DNA from: Phaeosaccion multiseriatum
Lineage: Eukaryota; Ochrophyta, other classes
Assembly (NCBI GenBank): GCA_965112735.1
Contig: OZ218955.1
Location: forward strand, 2,170,001-2,234,000
Length of the DNA: 64,000 nucleotides
Direction: 5' to 3'
The notes beneath the pieces are model-generated. The model saw only the letters and a program-made list of their open reading frames with translations, was not told where the DNA came from and ran no database searches. The position numbers and the translations under genes were made by a program. Below are positions 14,273 to 52,900 of the stretch, piece after piece (position 1 is the stretch's first letter; every line of letters begins with the position of its first letter).

Positions 14273-15910
14273 TGGGGCGATGGGAGGGGCCATTGTCACT
14301 GTCGGGCGCAGAGAACTCTAGGAAAGAGAACAGGGCAGGCATTGGCGTTGGCAGGGACGAAGGACGAAGGGAGAGAGGGGAGGAGGGAGGGGAGGGAGGG
14401 CGTGAAAGAGGAGGGGGGGGGGCAGGCAGGGAGGGATGTCAGGAGGGAGAAGAGGAGATTAGAGGAGAGGCCTCCTGAAGAGCACCAAGTATAAAGCACA
14501 AGCTTCTCTCTCTTCATGGCGGTCGGTGGTCGCAAAGGCCAGGATGGGACTTGGATACTTTCAGGTTCCGTTTCCTTCCTCATCATGCTAACATCGCCCA
14601 TCCACCCATCTGCCCGCCCGCTCCTCTCGTCTTTGTTGCAGGAGAGATGGCTTTTTGACAAGGCGGTCCCTTACCGCCTTCTTCCGTCAGGTGACGGGGC
14701 TGAAAGAAGCAGAGCAGGTGACGGGGCGGAAAGGAGCAAGCGTTAGGGGTAGGGGTGGTGGGCAGGGTCAAGGTCGGGGACAGAAAGAGAGCAAAGAGGA
14801 CCAGCCGCACACAGAAACTAAGGAGGGCCAACCAAAGCCAGAGTCAGAGCCAGCACCATCACAACCAGCAGCAGCACCAGCAGCAGCAGTAGCAGTTGGT
14901 GGTACTGCAGAAGGAGCAGCAAAAGAGCCCTCTCCTGCAGCTCTCGGAGGCCTCAGCCTCAGCCCCAGCCTCAGTCCGACGATGCTGGCGTGGGGCGTAT
15001 GCATGTTGGGCATCGCAGTGGCGGGGCACTTCTCCACACACGCGCACCCCTTCGTGCTCGCAGACAACCGCCACTACACCTTTTATCTGTGGAGCAGGTT
15101 CCTCAGGTGCGAGCAGCGCCGCCGAATGACTTCGAATGAATGACTGGGAGGAAGAATTTGTTGGACTTCCTGTCCGTCCGGGTTGATCAGACCCATTCGG
15201 GGCTGGGGGAGGAGGGGGGGGGGAGAAAGGGAGGGAGGGAGGGAAGGAAGGAGGGAGGGAGGGAGGGAGGGAGGGAGGGAGGGAGGCAGGGAGGGAGGGA
15301 GGGAGGGAGGGAGGGGGATTGCTTGATAGAGTATCCAAATGTCCACATCTCTCTATTGAACACCTACTTCCTTCTTTTCATCGCGGGCACAGGTTTCCGG
15401 TGTTGCGTGCGTGCCTGGCACCCCTGTACGCGTACTCTGCTTGGCTTCTGTGGCACCGCCTACGAGCCGCCCACGCAGCGCCTCTGTGGCTTCTCATCTT
15501 CTCTCTGGCAACGTGTATCGTTCTTGTGCCGCAGCAGCTGCTTGAGCCGAGGTGAGGGGTAGAGGGGGGGAGGGGGGGAGAGGAGGGAAGTGGGGAGGGA
15601 AGAAGGAATGCATCGATTGGAGCTGGAGGGAGAGGAAGTGCTCCACCTCACCTCTTCCTGTCCCTCGTGCTCTGCCCTGCTCTGCTCTGCTCTCCCCAAT
15701 CTCCTCTGCTGTGATGTATACCCCAAACGCAGGTACTTCACCCTCCCCGTGCTCATTCTGCAGCTCCATGCCCCCGAGCGCACTTACAACGACCTGTGGT
15801 GGAGTGGCGTGTGCAGCATTGTGGCCAACGGAGTGCTCGCCTTCGTCTTCCTGTACAGGCCCTTCGAGGGGGAGGGGGAAGGGGAGAGCCTCTCGCGCTT
15901 CATGTGGTAG
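11007..15910 (+). CDS. ALG10: ALG10 dolichyl-phosphate-glucose alpha-1,2-glucosyltransferase
   Basis: Adds the last (alpha-1,2) glucose to the dolichol-linked oligosaccharide in the ER lumen, completing Glc3Man9GlcNAc2 for N-glycosylation. Thirteen exons: 11007-11042, 11121-11234, 11390-11485, 11638-11679, 12017-12115, 12440-12552, 12790-12954, 13147-13261, 13468-13597, 14155-14239, 14642-15106, 15393-15551, 15733-15910; 598 residues in frame. Diagnostic blocks are present in order: DELFHVGQAQAYC near residue 41, WDPNITTPPGLYL, GMAALLFRQTNAVW, GDAEHHQPVLHLAQVGYF, HPFVLADNRHYTFYLW near 463, and the C-terminal SLSRFMW. Multiple membrane segments fit the polytopic family. It is longer than the usual 450-525 residues mainly because exon 11 inserts a Gln/Pro/Ala-rich loop that includes the dispersed GCA-tract cassette. 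Introns 8 and 10 begin with expanded donor repeats. Confidence 0.96.
11803..11864. repeat. (GA)n microsatellite in ALG10 intron 4
   Basis: A near-perfect GAGA run inside the intron between the exons ending at 11679 and starting at 12017. Confidence 0.85.
12122..12163. repeat. (GGGGT)n tract at the start of ALG10 intron 5
   Basis: Begins six bases after the GTGGGT donor at 12116. The unit is a pentanucleotide extension of the donor itself, repeated about seven times. Confidence 0.8.
13640..14052. repeat. TCTG/CCATATG minisatellite in ALG10 intron 9
   Basis: Higher-order tandem array. The short unit CTGCCTCTGTCTG alternates with CTGTCCATATGTCTG for about 400 bp. Units vary by single bases, as expected for slippage-grown DNA. 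It is entirely intronic. Confidence 0.88.
14895..14906 (+). repeat. GCA-tract cassette copy 1 (variant), ALG10 exon 11
   Basis: GTTGGTGGTACT, two mismatches from the core GTTGGTGATACA, preceded by GCAGCAGCAGTAGCA. Translated in ALG10 as AVAVGGTAEG. Confidence 0.7.
15217..15316. repeat. (GGGA)n tract in ALG10 intron 11
   Basis: About 100 bp of GGGA units on the coding strand, with a few GGAA/GGCA variants. Runs of GGG spaced by one base fit the G-quadruplex pattern in the pre-mRNA. Confidence 0.85.
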
Positions 15911-16012
15911 AAGGCCCGGAGAGCGAGCAAGGGAGGAGGGAGGGAGAGAGGGAGGGAGGGAGGGAGCGAGGGAGGGAGGGAGAGGAAGGGAGAGGCAGCA
16001 GGCGCATCGACT

Positions 16013-16426
16013 TTGGGAAGGGTAGGGCATGCAGTACCAATCCAAGTCACAGACTGCTGCAGAGGTCGAGGGCATACAAATCATTTCCATATGCCTCTAC
16101 CAACCGCTGAACCGACGCTAGCCCCGATAGCAGCTCCAACAGCAGCTCCAGTAGCAAGTCCAGCATCGCCACCCAGCGGCGTTGACGCTCTCTTGGCAAT
16201 CTACGGCGAAGCAGGAGGGAACGGATGGACGGGGTCCGCTGAAGACGACTGGGTGGAGCAAGGCCTCCCATGCTCGGAGCTTGATCTCTCCGGCGATGCG
16301 CTGGAGGGACTGACGCTGGAGGTACTGACGCTGGAGGGACCAGCCTGTCCCCATGGAGTGGTGCGCACTCTTACAGTCGGTCTCACTCTCCGTGAAAGCA
16401 ATCGGCTCTGTTTGCCTGTCGGCTGA
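16013..16426 (+). pseudogene. fragment resembling an LRR-protein N-terminal domain
   Basis: An open frame with Pro/Ala/Thr linker repeats (EPTLAPIAAPTAAPVASPA) followed by DALLAIYGEAGGNGWTGS, a Cys (LPCSELDL) and ACPHGVVRTLTV. This resembles the cap of extracellular leucine-rich-repeat proteins (family pattern: ALxALYxxxGGxxWxx...PCxWxGVxC...GxVxxLxL). No signal peptide precedes it and no LRRs follow. A short tandem duplication (CTGACGCTGGAGG) disrupts the cap, and 23 bp after its stop the duplicated segment begins. I read it as a broken remnant. A small expressed protein cannot be excluded. Confidence 0.4.
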
Positions 16427-16449
16427 GGCCAGTTTTCTAGTTAATTACG

Positions 16450-16695
16450 TTCAACTCCCTCTACGGTTACGGCTTGAGTCTGAGGCAGAAGGGGTGCCCG
16501 ATGTCCACCTCTCACCGCACGACCTGTCCATGGCCCTGCTGGGCGGAGGCGGTGGCAGTGACAGTGAGCTGCGCATCAGCGCTGGGCCTGAGCTCTTGCT
16601 CACACCGCTGCTGCTCCATCCTACGGAGAGAAGAGGGGAGAGGGGGTCGTCAGGCACGCGCCACGCTCAGCAAGAGGGACCTGGTGGCAGGGTCG
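16450..16695 (-). pseudogene. inverted partial duplicate of the 3' end of the 47.5-59 kb gene
   Basis: In reverse complement this matches about 58768-59024 nearly base for base: the end of the last intron, its acceptor, the whole last exon with stop codon, and the start of the 3' UTR. Differences are a few substitutions and one 8-bp gap (GAGAGAAG repeat). The intron sequence is kept, so the copy is DNA-derived and not retroposed. There is no start and no upstream exon, so it is non-functional as a gene. Confidence 0.93.
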
Positions 16696-16721
16696 GGCAC
16701 CCACACACTCATTCACTCAAA

Positions 16722-16800
16722 AACGCACGCACGCACGTACGTACGCACGCACACACACGCACGCACGTACGTGCACACACACACACACGCACACACACTC
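16722..16800. repeat. CA/CGCA microsatellite
   Basis: Mixed ACGC/ACGT/AC repeat between the duplicated segment and the 3' end of the hydrolase gene. Confidence 0.8.
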
Positions 16801-16881
16801 ACCCATTTGGACGCATGACTAGCTGGCGCCTTCCCATGAAGCACTGCAAAGCATTGCAGGGTCGAAGAGTCGCGCCCCACC

Positions 16882-17874
16882 TCAAGGGTAGGAGCAGTGC
16901 TTGTCTGCAACCAACAAAGTCGCGTTGTGGGGCGGCAAGTGCAGGTCAAAGTGTCTTGCTGACTGCGCAAAGAGTGCAGGTTTGAAGATTGCAGTTACGA
17001 ATTTCTGTACAGCCTGGCCGACCAAATCGTAAATGTATTCGTATCGCCCAGCCTTGATAGGGCAACCCCAGCCCCAAGGCCCAATACTCGGACAACCTGT
17101 GTCGGTGAATGTACAGTGGTTGATCCTCTGGCCTGTAGTAGTAGGGGGGTTACGGAGCTCGTACAGCACACGACGGCAAGGGTTCGTGCTCTTGTATGCT
17201 CCAAGGGCAGCGATGGGAGGGTCCACAAGGCAGGTCTGATTCTCAAAGCCAAACGAAAGACTGGGCAGATTCTTCGCGATCGGAAAAGGTCCCCTTCCGC
17301 GGCACAAATTGTTTGTAAGGAACCCAGTCGTGTTCAGATCGTCAGAGCAGATCCACCACGGATCGAGGCCTACAAAGCCAATGGGTTTGAAAGACAGGCT
17401 CTCAGTAGTAGCAGCAGAGAGAAAGGCAGCTCGGCCGCTCGCAGAGTGTCCTCCAATCAAAACCAAAGGTTTTCTACCATCAGATACCTTGGTCTTGTTA
17501 CATTCCACGATATTAGCCACACTCTCGTATACATGATTGACCAAGCCCCTGTACTTTTCTGCGTCGTACTTGGCAGGCCACCCCGGGTTGGCATCTCCAA
17601 AGATGACTGTCATATCCGTGTTATGCGCCAGGACGGAGTGCGCAATCTTGTGATAATCATCGACGGACATGGCCGTACCCACCCCAAGAAACAGCAGAAG
17701 CTTGCATGGATCAGCGGCCGGGTCTGTGCGATACCAGTAGCGGGCTTTCCCCTTTCCCTTGAAGGTCTCCTTCTTCGTTTCGATGGAGGGGCAGTCCGCG
17801 TCCAGCAGAGATATAGCGGGTTGTGCAAACAGCACCACCACGGCGGTACACACGGTGGCGACAAAACACTTCAT
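16882..17874 (-). CDS. secreted alpha/beta-hydrolase (lipase/esterase-like), intronless
   Basis: Single 330-residue reading frame. A signal peptide (MKCFVATVCTAVVVLFAQPA) is followed by a mature chain rich in Cys and in N-glycosylation sequons (NKTK, NTTG, NQTC, NATL). The nucleophile elbow is VLIGGHSASGRAAF (residues about 143-156), a GxSxG motif. The strand before it (KLLLFLGVG) and the segments FVGLDPWW and RRVLYELRNPPTT fit an alpha/beta-hydrolase fold. The acid and His of the triad cannot be fixed by eye; FTDTGCPSIG and NHCTF are candidates. The substrate is unknown, with lipase, esterase or chlorophyllase-like activity possible. It is the only complete intronless gene here. The upstream region is shared with the VPS13 3' end, 377 bp away. 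Confidence 0.82.
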   Translation of the reverse strand: MKCFVATVCTAVVVLFAQPAISLLDADCPSIETKKETFKGKGKARYWYRTDPAADPCKLLLFLGVGTAMSVDDYHKIAHSVLAHNTDMTVIFGDANPGWPAKYDAEKYRGLVNHVYESVANIVECNKTKVSDGRKPLVLIGGHSASGRAAFLSAATTESLSFKPIGFVGLDPWWICSDDLNTTGFLTNNLCRGRGPFPIAKNLPSLSFGFENQTCLVDPPIAALGAYKSTNPCRRVLYELRNPPTTTGQRINHCTFTDTGCPSIGPWGWGCPIKAGRYEYIYDLVGQAVQKFVTAIFKPALFAQSARHFDLHLPPHNATLLVADKHCSYP

Positions 17875-18251
17875 TCAAGAAGAGGGAGAGGAGTTTTTTT
17901 TCCTTTTTTCTCTTTTGAGAGAGCGAGAGAGAGGGGAGTGGTAAGTGGCTTTTGTTCTTTGGTGACTTACGAAATCTGTTTCCCTCCTCTCCCTTTCTCA
18001 CACACACACACACACACACTTTCACACTTTCAGTTTCTTGGGTGATTCCTATGAAGTCAATAAAGTCCTCTCCCTTTCTCCTCTTTGTGTGTGACCCTTA
18101 CATTCGTTTGTGATGATTTAATTACAATTGAGCAGTGCGCTTGGGGAGCGGACTACTCGGTATTATGTGCCCCAAGATCTTACGAAGGGAAGGCGCCGAA
18201 ACGTCGAGAGCGTCGGCCCTCTTCCTCCTCCACTGCTCACTGCTCCCCTCC
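17875..18251. promoter_or_regulatory. VPS13 3' flank and hydrolase promoter
   Basis: 377 bp between two minus-strand genes in tandem. It contains T-rich and CA-rich runs (18000-18020) and an AT-rich block near 18050-18130. It should hold the VPS13 3' UTR/poly(A) region and the promoter of the downstream hydrolase. Confidence 0.45.
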
Positions 18252-47203
<28,952 letters not shown>

Positions 47204-47513
47204 GGCGGCTCTCTCACGCTACATGGGTGAATGAGTCCCTCCTCCGTGGGCAACTCCCGCCCCCTGTTGTTGTTTTCTTTGTCTTCTTTGATCGAAGAGG
47301 GGGCGGAGGGAGGCCTGCCTAAGAGTAAAACCTTGACGCACGCCCAAACTGAAACGCAAACCCTGAAACGTCGGGTTAGCCCGATGAAGGGAGAAGAGAG
47401 GCGGGTCCTGAAAGGAGGAGGATGACCACTAGTAGTGAAAGGACACGGGTGCCTCCTTCTTTCGCTTCCCATTGAAAAATCTCGATTTACTATTGCGCCT
47501 TGAGGTGAGCATC
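47204..47513. promoter_or_regulatory. divergent promoter of VPS13 and the 2,762-residue protein gene
   Basis: 310 bp between two opposite start codons, each opening one of the two largest genes in the window. An 8-bp direct element GAAACG... recurs at about 47348-47367 (GAAACGCAAACCCTGAAACG). Shared regulation is possible but not shown. Confidence 0.55.
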
Positions 47514-49962
47514 ATGGAGAGGGCGGCAGGAGGGACAGAAGCCTCTGCTGCTCGAGGGGAAGGCATTGAGCAGCTTCATCGTCAGCGAAAGGAGGAGGGG
47601 GTGGAGAGCCAGGAGCTGGCGGACAGGGTGCTGAGAAAGAGACAGAATCATCGACTCAGGTAAGTACCAGGCTTGACAAATCACTTTGTCTCGTCGCTCG
47701 AAGCAGGCCCGCCATCGTCCCTCCCTTTCTGAGGCTGGGATCCTCCCCTCACTTGTCTGCCAAGCAGATTTCAGAGCCAAGTTGCGGCCGGTGAGACTCA
47801 TAGGAGAGGCAGGAGTAGAGAGCTTGAAATCCTCCGAGATGCCCCGGCTGCGCAGCAAGAGGGTGTCACAGCTACGGCCGCCGACCTCGCTCGCGTAGCT
47901 CCTTCTGAAAGTACCGCTGAGGCTCGGAGAGATGAGGAGGGGGGAGGAGAGGAGCACTCAAGCCCCCCCCTTCTTCTTGGGCCCGAAGAAGGCTACAATC
48001 CGATAGAGCTTGGAGGTCCAGGAGGAGGGAAGCGGAACGGTGATGCACCAGAGGATGATCCCATCGAGGAGAGTGAGAATGACCAAGAGCTGAAGGAGCA
48101 GAGACAGCAGGCGGAGCGAGAGCAGGAAGACAGATTGGCGGAGCAACATACCCGAACGGAAGAGCAAGAACAAGAAGAGGGGCAAGAGGGGAAATTAGAA
48201 GAGGAAGAACTGGAGGCAGAGGCAGGGGAAGAGGCAGAAAAGCATGCACAAATTGCTGAACGTAGCGCCCTGATTGAGGGACTAGAAGAGCCCTTGCGTG
48301 CGAACAAGGGTGCGGCAACAGCGGAGGCAGACGACCATCAAGAGCGTTGGGGGGTGGAAGAAGCTGCGGGGGACAGAGAGGTGGGGGACCACAACGACTG
48401 GGATAAGAAGGAGGAGGGGGAGGAGGCGAGGGAGGAGGCGAGGGAGGAGGAGGAGGAGGAGGAGGAGGAGGAGGAGGAGTCACTGGCCCTGCAGCTGCGT
48501 AGCGAAGGCTCAGACTCAGACTCAGACGGGACGGACGACGGCGACGAGCTGCACAACTCGCACCAGGGCGGCGGCTCGGACTGGGGGGCGGGCTCTGAGG
48601 AGGGGTCCGAGGAGGACTGGATCTTCGAAGAGGGGGCACAGTTCGAGCATGAGAAGAGGGCATTACTCCGGCAGTGGGAGCTTGATGAACAAGAGGAGCG
48701 GCAGCGTCGCCTCCAGCAGCAAGAGAGGCAGCGCCAGGTGCAGCTGCACCAGCGAGAAGCGCGGGCACGCCATGTGCAGCGCCACCAGCAGCAGGCACAC
48801 AGACAGCAGCTCAGGGCCCTGCACAGCAAGGCGGGGGGTTTCGAGCACCAGCTTCCCCATGTGACCCCTCTGCCTAAGCCTACCTCGCCTCTTCGTGTGG
48901 CAGGCCCTCCGATGGGCTTGTGCCTCACCAGCCCAGGGAGGAGCGGCGGCGGTGCGAGTGACCTTGCTACTACTGCTACTGGTGCTGCTGGTGGTAGTGG
49001 TGGTGGTGGTGGTGCTACGGCTCCGGTAGGTCTGAGCGGCGGCCCTTCCTTCTTTTCGAGCACGGCGGGCTGCTTCACCACGAACAACAACAACGACAAG
49101 GCGATGGGCGACTTCCTGGGGCTGACGCTCAAGTACAGTCCCGACGGCACCGTCATGGAGTCCAGCATTGTGGACGCCGTCACCCGCACTTCCCCTATGC
49201 ATCGAGAGCGAAGATGGCACCCAAAGGCCCCGCTGCCGCTTCAAGCGAGGAACCTCCAACTTGAGCCCAAGGTCACGACCTTTGGCCCGCCACGCACGGA
49301 CGGGCGCTCGAACGACAAGGCCTGGGCGGGGCAGACGGTGGTGTACCATGGTGCAGACGGGACAGAACGGTCTCCGCCGACGAGGACGCCGCCAGCATCC
49401 GCCCCTTCCTCTTGCCCTTCCCCTTGCTCGCCGCTGTCCTGGAAGGGGAAGGGGAGGGGAAAGGGGAAGGGCGGTGCTTTGCTAGGCATGGCCACACCCC
49501 CTCCTCCTTCTCCTACGACGACGACGACAGGTGAAGGTGAAGGTGCAGGTGCAGGCAGTCCCCGCCCCGTGCGGAAGGAGCCCCTCCTCATCTCCAGCCC
49601 GGTGCCTGTGGGCGCGGCGCTGTCCTCCACCCTACTCAACAAGGCGAGGGCGAGCACCAACAGCAGCAGGGTCCGGGTGAACCCCCCCATGACGGCTGAG
49701 GCAAGTCATCAACCCAAGCAAGCGGGGGCTAACATGGGCTCCAACACCTTTGGGACGAGCCACGTGCTTATCGGTGAGACGCTGCCCCAGCCGTCCCCCA
49801 CGCGGAGGCTGGAGGGGCGCGGGCGAGGGAGGGGGGGCGGGATCGAGGCAGCAGGCCGGAGTCGTGCCAGTACCAATGGTCACTGGACGGCGGCAGCGCA
49901 CTCAGAAGGCCTGACGATGGCGAGCATCTTCGGCCAGGAGAGTGCCCTCCCTCAGCAGCAAC

Positions 49963-49996
<34 letters not shown>

Positions 49997-52900
49997 GCAG
50001 CAGCGGCAGCAGCGGCAGCGAGAGCAGCGAGAGCAGCGAGAGCAGCACCAGCAACATCAACAGCAGCCCCGGCAAGGGAAGCCCACTCTGCAGCGAAAAG
50101 GTAGCTATAGCTTCGGCAGAGACTCGTCCGTGGTCGGCAACGGCCTGCCTCACGCGGAGCTGAAGCGCCTCGTCATGAAGCAGCGCCTGGGCAGGGACGT
50201 GGGGGAGAACGGAGCGGTGCAGGACGAGGTGGGGGGGGAGGCACATGCCTTCGACGACAGAGGCGAGATCGCACCCATCCTTCGCTTCCTTCGAGAGGGC
50301 CAACAGCAGCGGCAGCAGCAGCAGCAGCAGCAGCAGGACGGTGACTTGCGAGAAGGAGAGGAGCGAGGAGCTACGAACACCCAGGCAACGGAAGGCTTCA
50401 ACGGGCCGAGGCGGCAGCGAAGCCAGGAGCACAAGGAGGGACGACCAAGTCCGCAAGAGTGCGTCCGAAGCGCGGACACCACGACGACGCCCCGCCCCCC
50501 CGCCTCCGCCCCCACCCCCTCTGCTGACTTACTGCTCCCCGACGGGAGTACATGGGCGGCGGACGATGCCACACACGCCTTTACAGAGTACCTGGCGGCA
50601 GGTGAGGCGCTCTCTCTATGTGTGTGTGTGTGTGTGTGCGTCGGAGTCCACTCACCACTCCACCACCACGGCGGGCCCGCTCTGGGACAAGCAAGCAAAA
50701 AGCGTGTTGGAAGGAAGGGCACTGACCCTTCGCTCTCTACCCTGTCTTCCTGCTCCCTCCTCCCCCTCCTCTCCCTCCCTCCCCCCAAGGCAAGCTGCAG
50801 GCCCCGTACGTGGACAACTTTGTCGAGCTGGTCGCTTCCGCGCTGGCCGACGGCCTCTTGCCTGTCGGACTTGGGACTCATGATACGGTACCCAAACGTA
50901 CGAGGCAGCAAGAGGAGGAGCCACCACAGACATGTCAGTCGGGGCCGCTGACCCTTCCTGAAGTCCTGATGCAGCGTCTAAGGCAGAAGGTCAAGCAGCT
51001 GCACACTCTCTGTCCGGATCCTACCTGCCCGCCGCCGCGGCCGCCGCCCCCCACCCTCCCACACGGCAGTCACCAAAGGGACTCCCTCAGCCACAGCCCA
51101 AGCTCCCATGCTCCTCCCAGAAGCGGTGGGGGCGGGAAAGAGGCGAAGGAACAAGAGGAGGGGGAGCAGCAGCAGGGGGAGCCGCAGCAGGGGCAGGAGC
51201 ACGCGGAGGAGGAGGAGGAGGAGGAGGAGGAGGAGGAGGAGCAGGAGCAGGAGCAGGAGCAGGCGGAGGAGCAGCAGGAGGAGCAGCAGCAGCGGGAGGA
51301 GGTGGAAGAGGACGACGATGACGAGAGGGCTACCGACGCGGAGTCCTGCACCGGAAGTGTCGAGCAGGACCTTGACTTGATGAGAACCTTGGACGAAGCC
51401 TACGACTCCAAGCAGGAGCAGGAGAAGGAGGAGGAGGAGGAGGAGGAGCAGCAGCAGCGGGAGGAGGACGGCCCGGGGGGGGGGCAGGACACCCGGGGGG
51501 TGGAGCAGAGGGACTACAGCAAGAAGAAGCAGAGGGCGGGCCGCCATCCAATGTTCTCCCCCCTTGAGGCAGAGGCCGGGGCTGGAGCTGGGGCGGCGCT
51601 GTCGAGCGGCCTTGGCAGTGCGGGTGGTGCGGCGCTCGTGGCGGTGGTAACGGTTCCTTCTGCTGCTTCTCCTTCACTACGGAGGGCGGCGGCAGCGGCG
51701 GTCCCTCCTTCAGCTACGGGGCCTTTCTCCCCTCGGCCGCAGCACCAGCAGCAGTTGGTGATACAGCAAGGAGCGTCGTCTCAAGCAGCCCCTGCCCCTG
51801 CCTCTCCTGCAGGCTCCTCCCCCATGCCCCTACAGGCCTCCATGCGGCTCGCGAATAGGTAAGGAGAGAGGGGGCGTAGGAGAGGGGGAGGGGGCATTGG
51901 GAGGCAGGGAAGGAAGGAAGGAAGGAGGGAGAGAGAGAGAAGGGGGGGCATTCTAAAGCTTCTCCTTTCTCTCGGCCTTTCAAAGCGGGGCTTGCTTGCT
52001 TGCTTCCTTGCTTCTGCTTCCGCCGCAAAGAGGACAGAAGCGATATTCAGAAGCCCTCTAGTCATGTCTAAATGTCTCTTCCGTTGATTTGTCACGCTTG
52101 CCTTGTCGTCATTTGTCGTCGCTTGCCGTGGTCCCTCTCCCCCCCTGGGAACACTGACAGGCTAGTGAAGGAGAAGATCCGGCTGCGAGAGGAGCAGCAC
52201 CGCAAGCAGCAGGACAGGCTACAGAGGCGCCGCTCTGCGCACCAAGCGAGGCAACAGCGGCGCGAGGAACAGCAGCACCAGGTACGTGTGTATGTGTGTG
52301 TGTGCGTGTGTGCGTGTGTGCGTGTGTGCGTGTGTTCGTGTGTGCGTGCATGTGCGTGTGTCTGTATGGGTATGGGGCTGTCGGGACAGTCTGCGAGCAG
52401 TAAGTTGATGCTGCCACTTGCTTCCGCCTCGGCTCTGGTGCTCCCACGCCTCAGGCCGAATTACGCAAGCAGCAACCGCAGCAGAAGCAGCAGGAACGGC
52501 AGCAGCAGCAGCAGCAGCAGCAGCAGGGTCAGAGTCAGGGTCAGGAAGGGCAGATGAGCAGGCTTACAGCTGCCACGATGAAGCGGAGAGCAGCCACCGC
52601 CGAGCGGAAAGGTGCCCAACCGAGGCGCCCCACGAGGCCCAGCCACGCGGTAGTGAGTAGCGCCTCGCCCTACCCGCTCACAGTTGCCCGAGGGGGACGG
52701 CTCGTGGGCAGCCCCGGCAGTAAATGCAAAGCCAAAGCCAAGGGTGGGAATGAGGTCCTTTCCTCGTCCGGCGCTGCTATTGCCGCCTCTTCCCCCCTCT
52801 CCAAGTCTCCCTCGGTGGGCCGCCCTTCGAGTACGCTGCCCTCGAAGGCAGCAGCGACAGGAGCAGCAGCAGCTGTAGCAATTGGTGATACAGCAGCAGT

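Noticed and set aside
48338-49189. Long minus-strand frame opposite the large plus-strand gene
   Set aside because: Ser/Pro/Arg-rich shadow of an acidic Gln-rich exon, without splice or family support.
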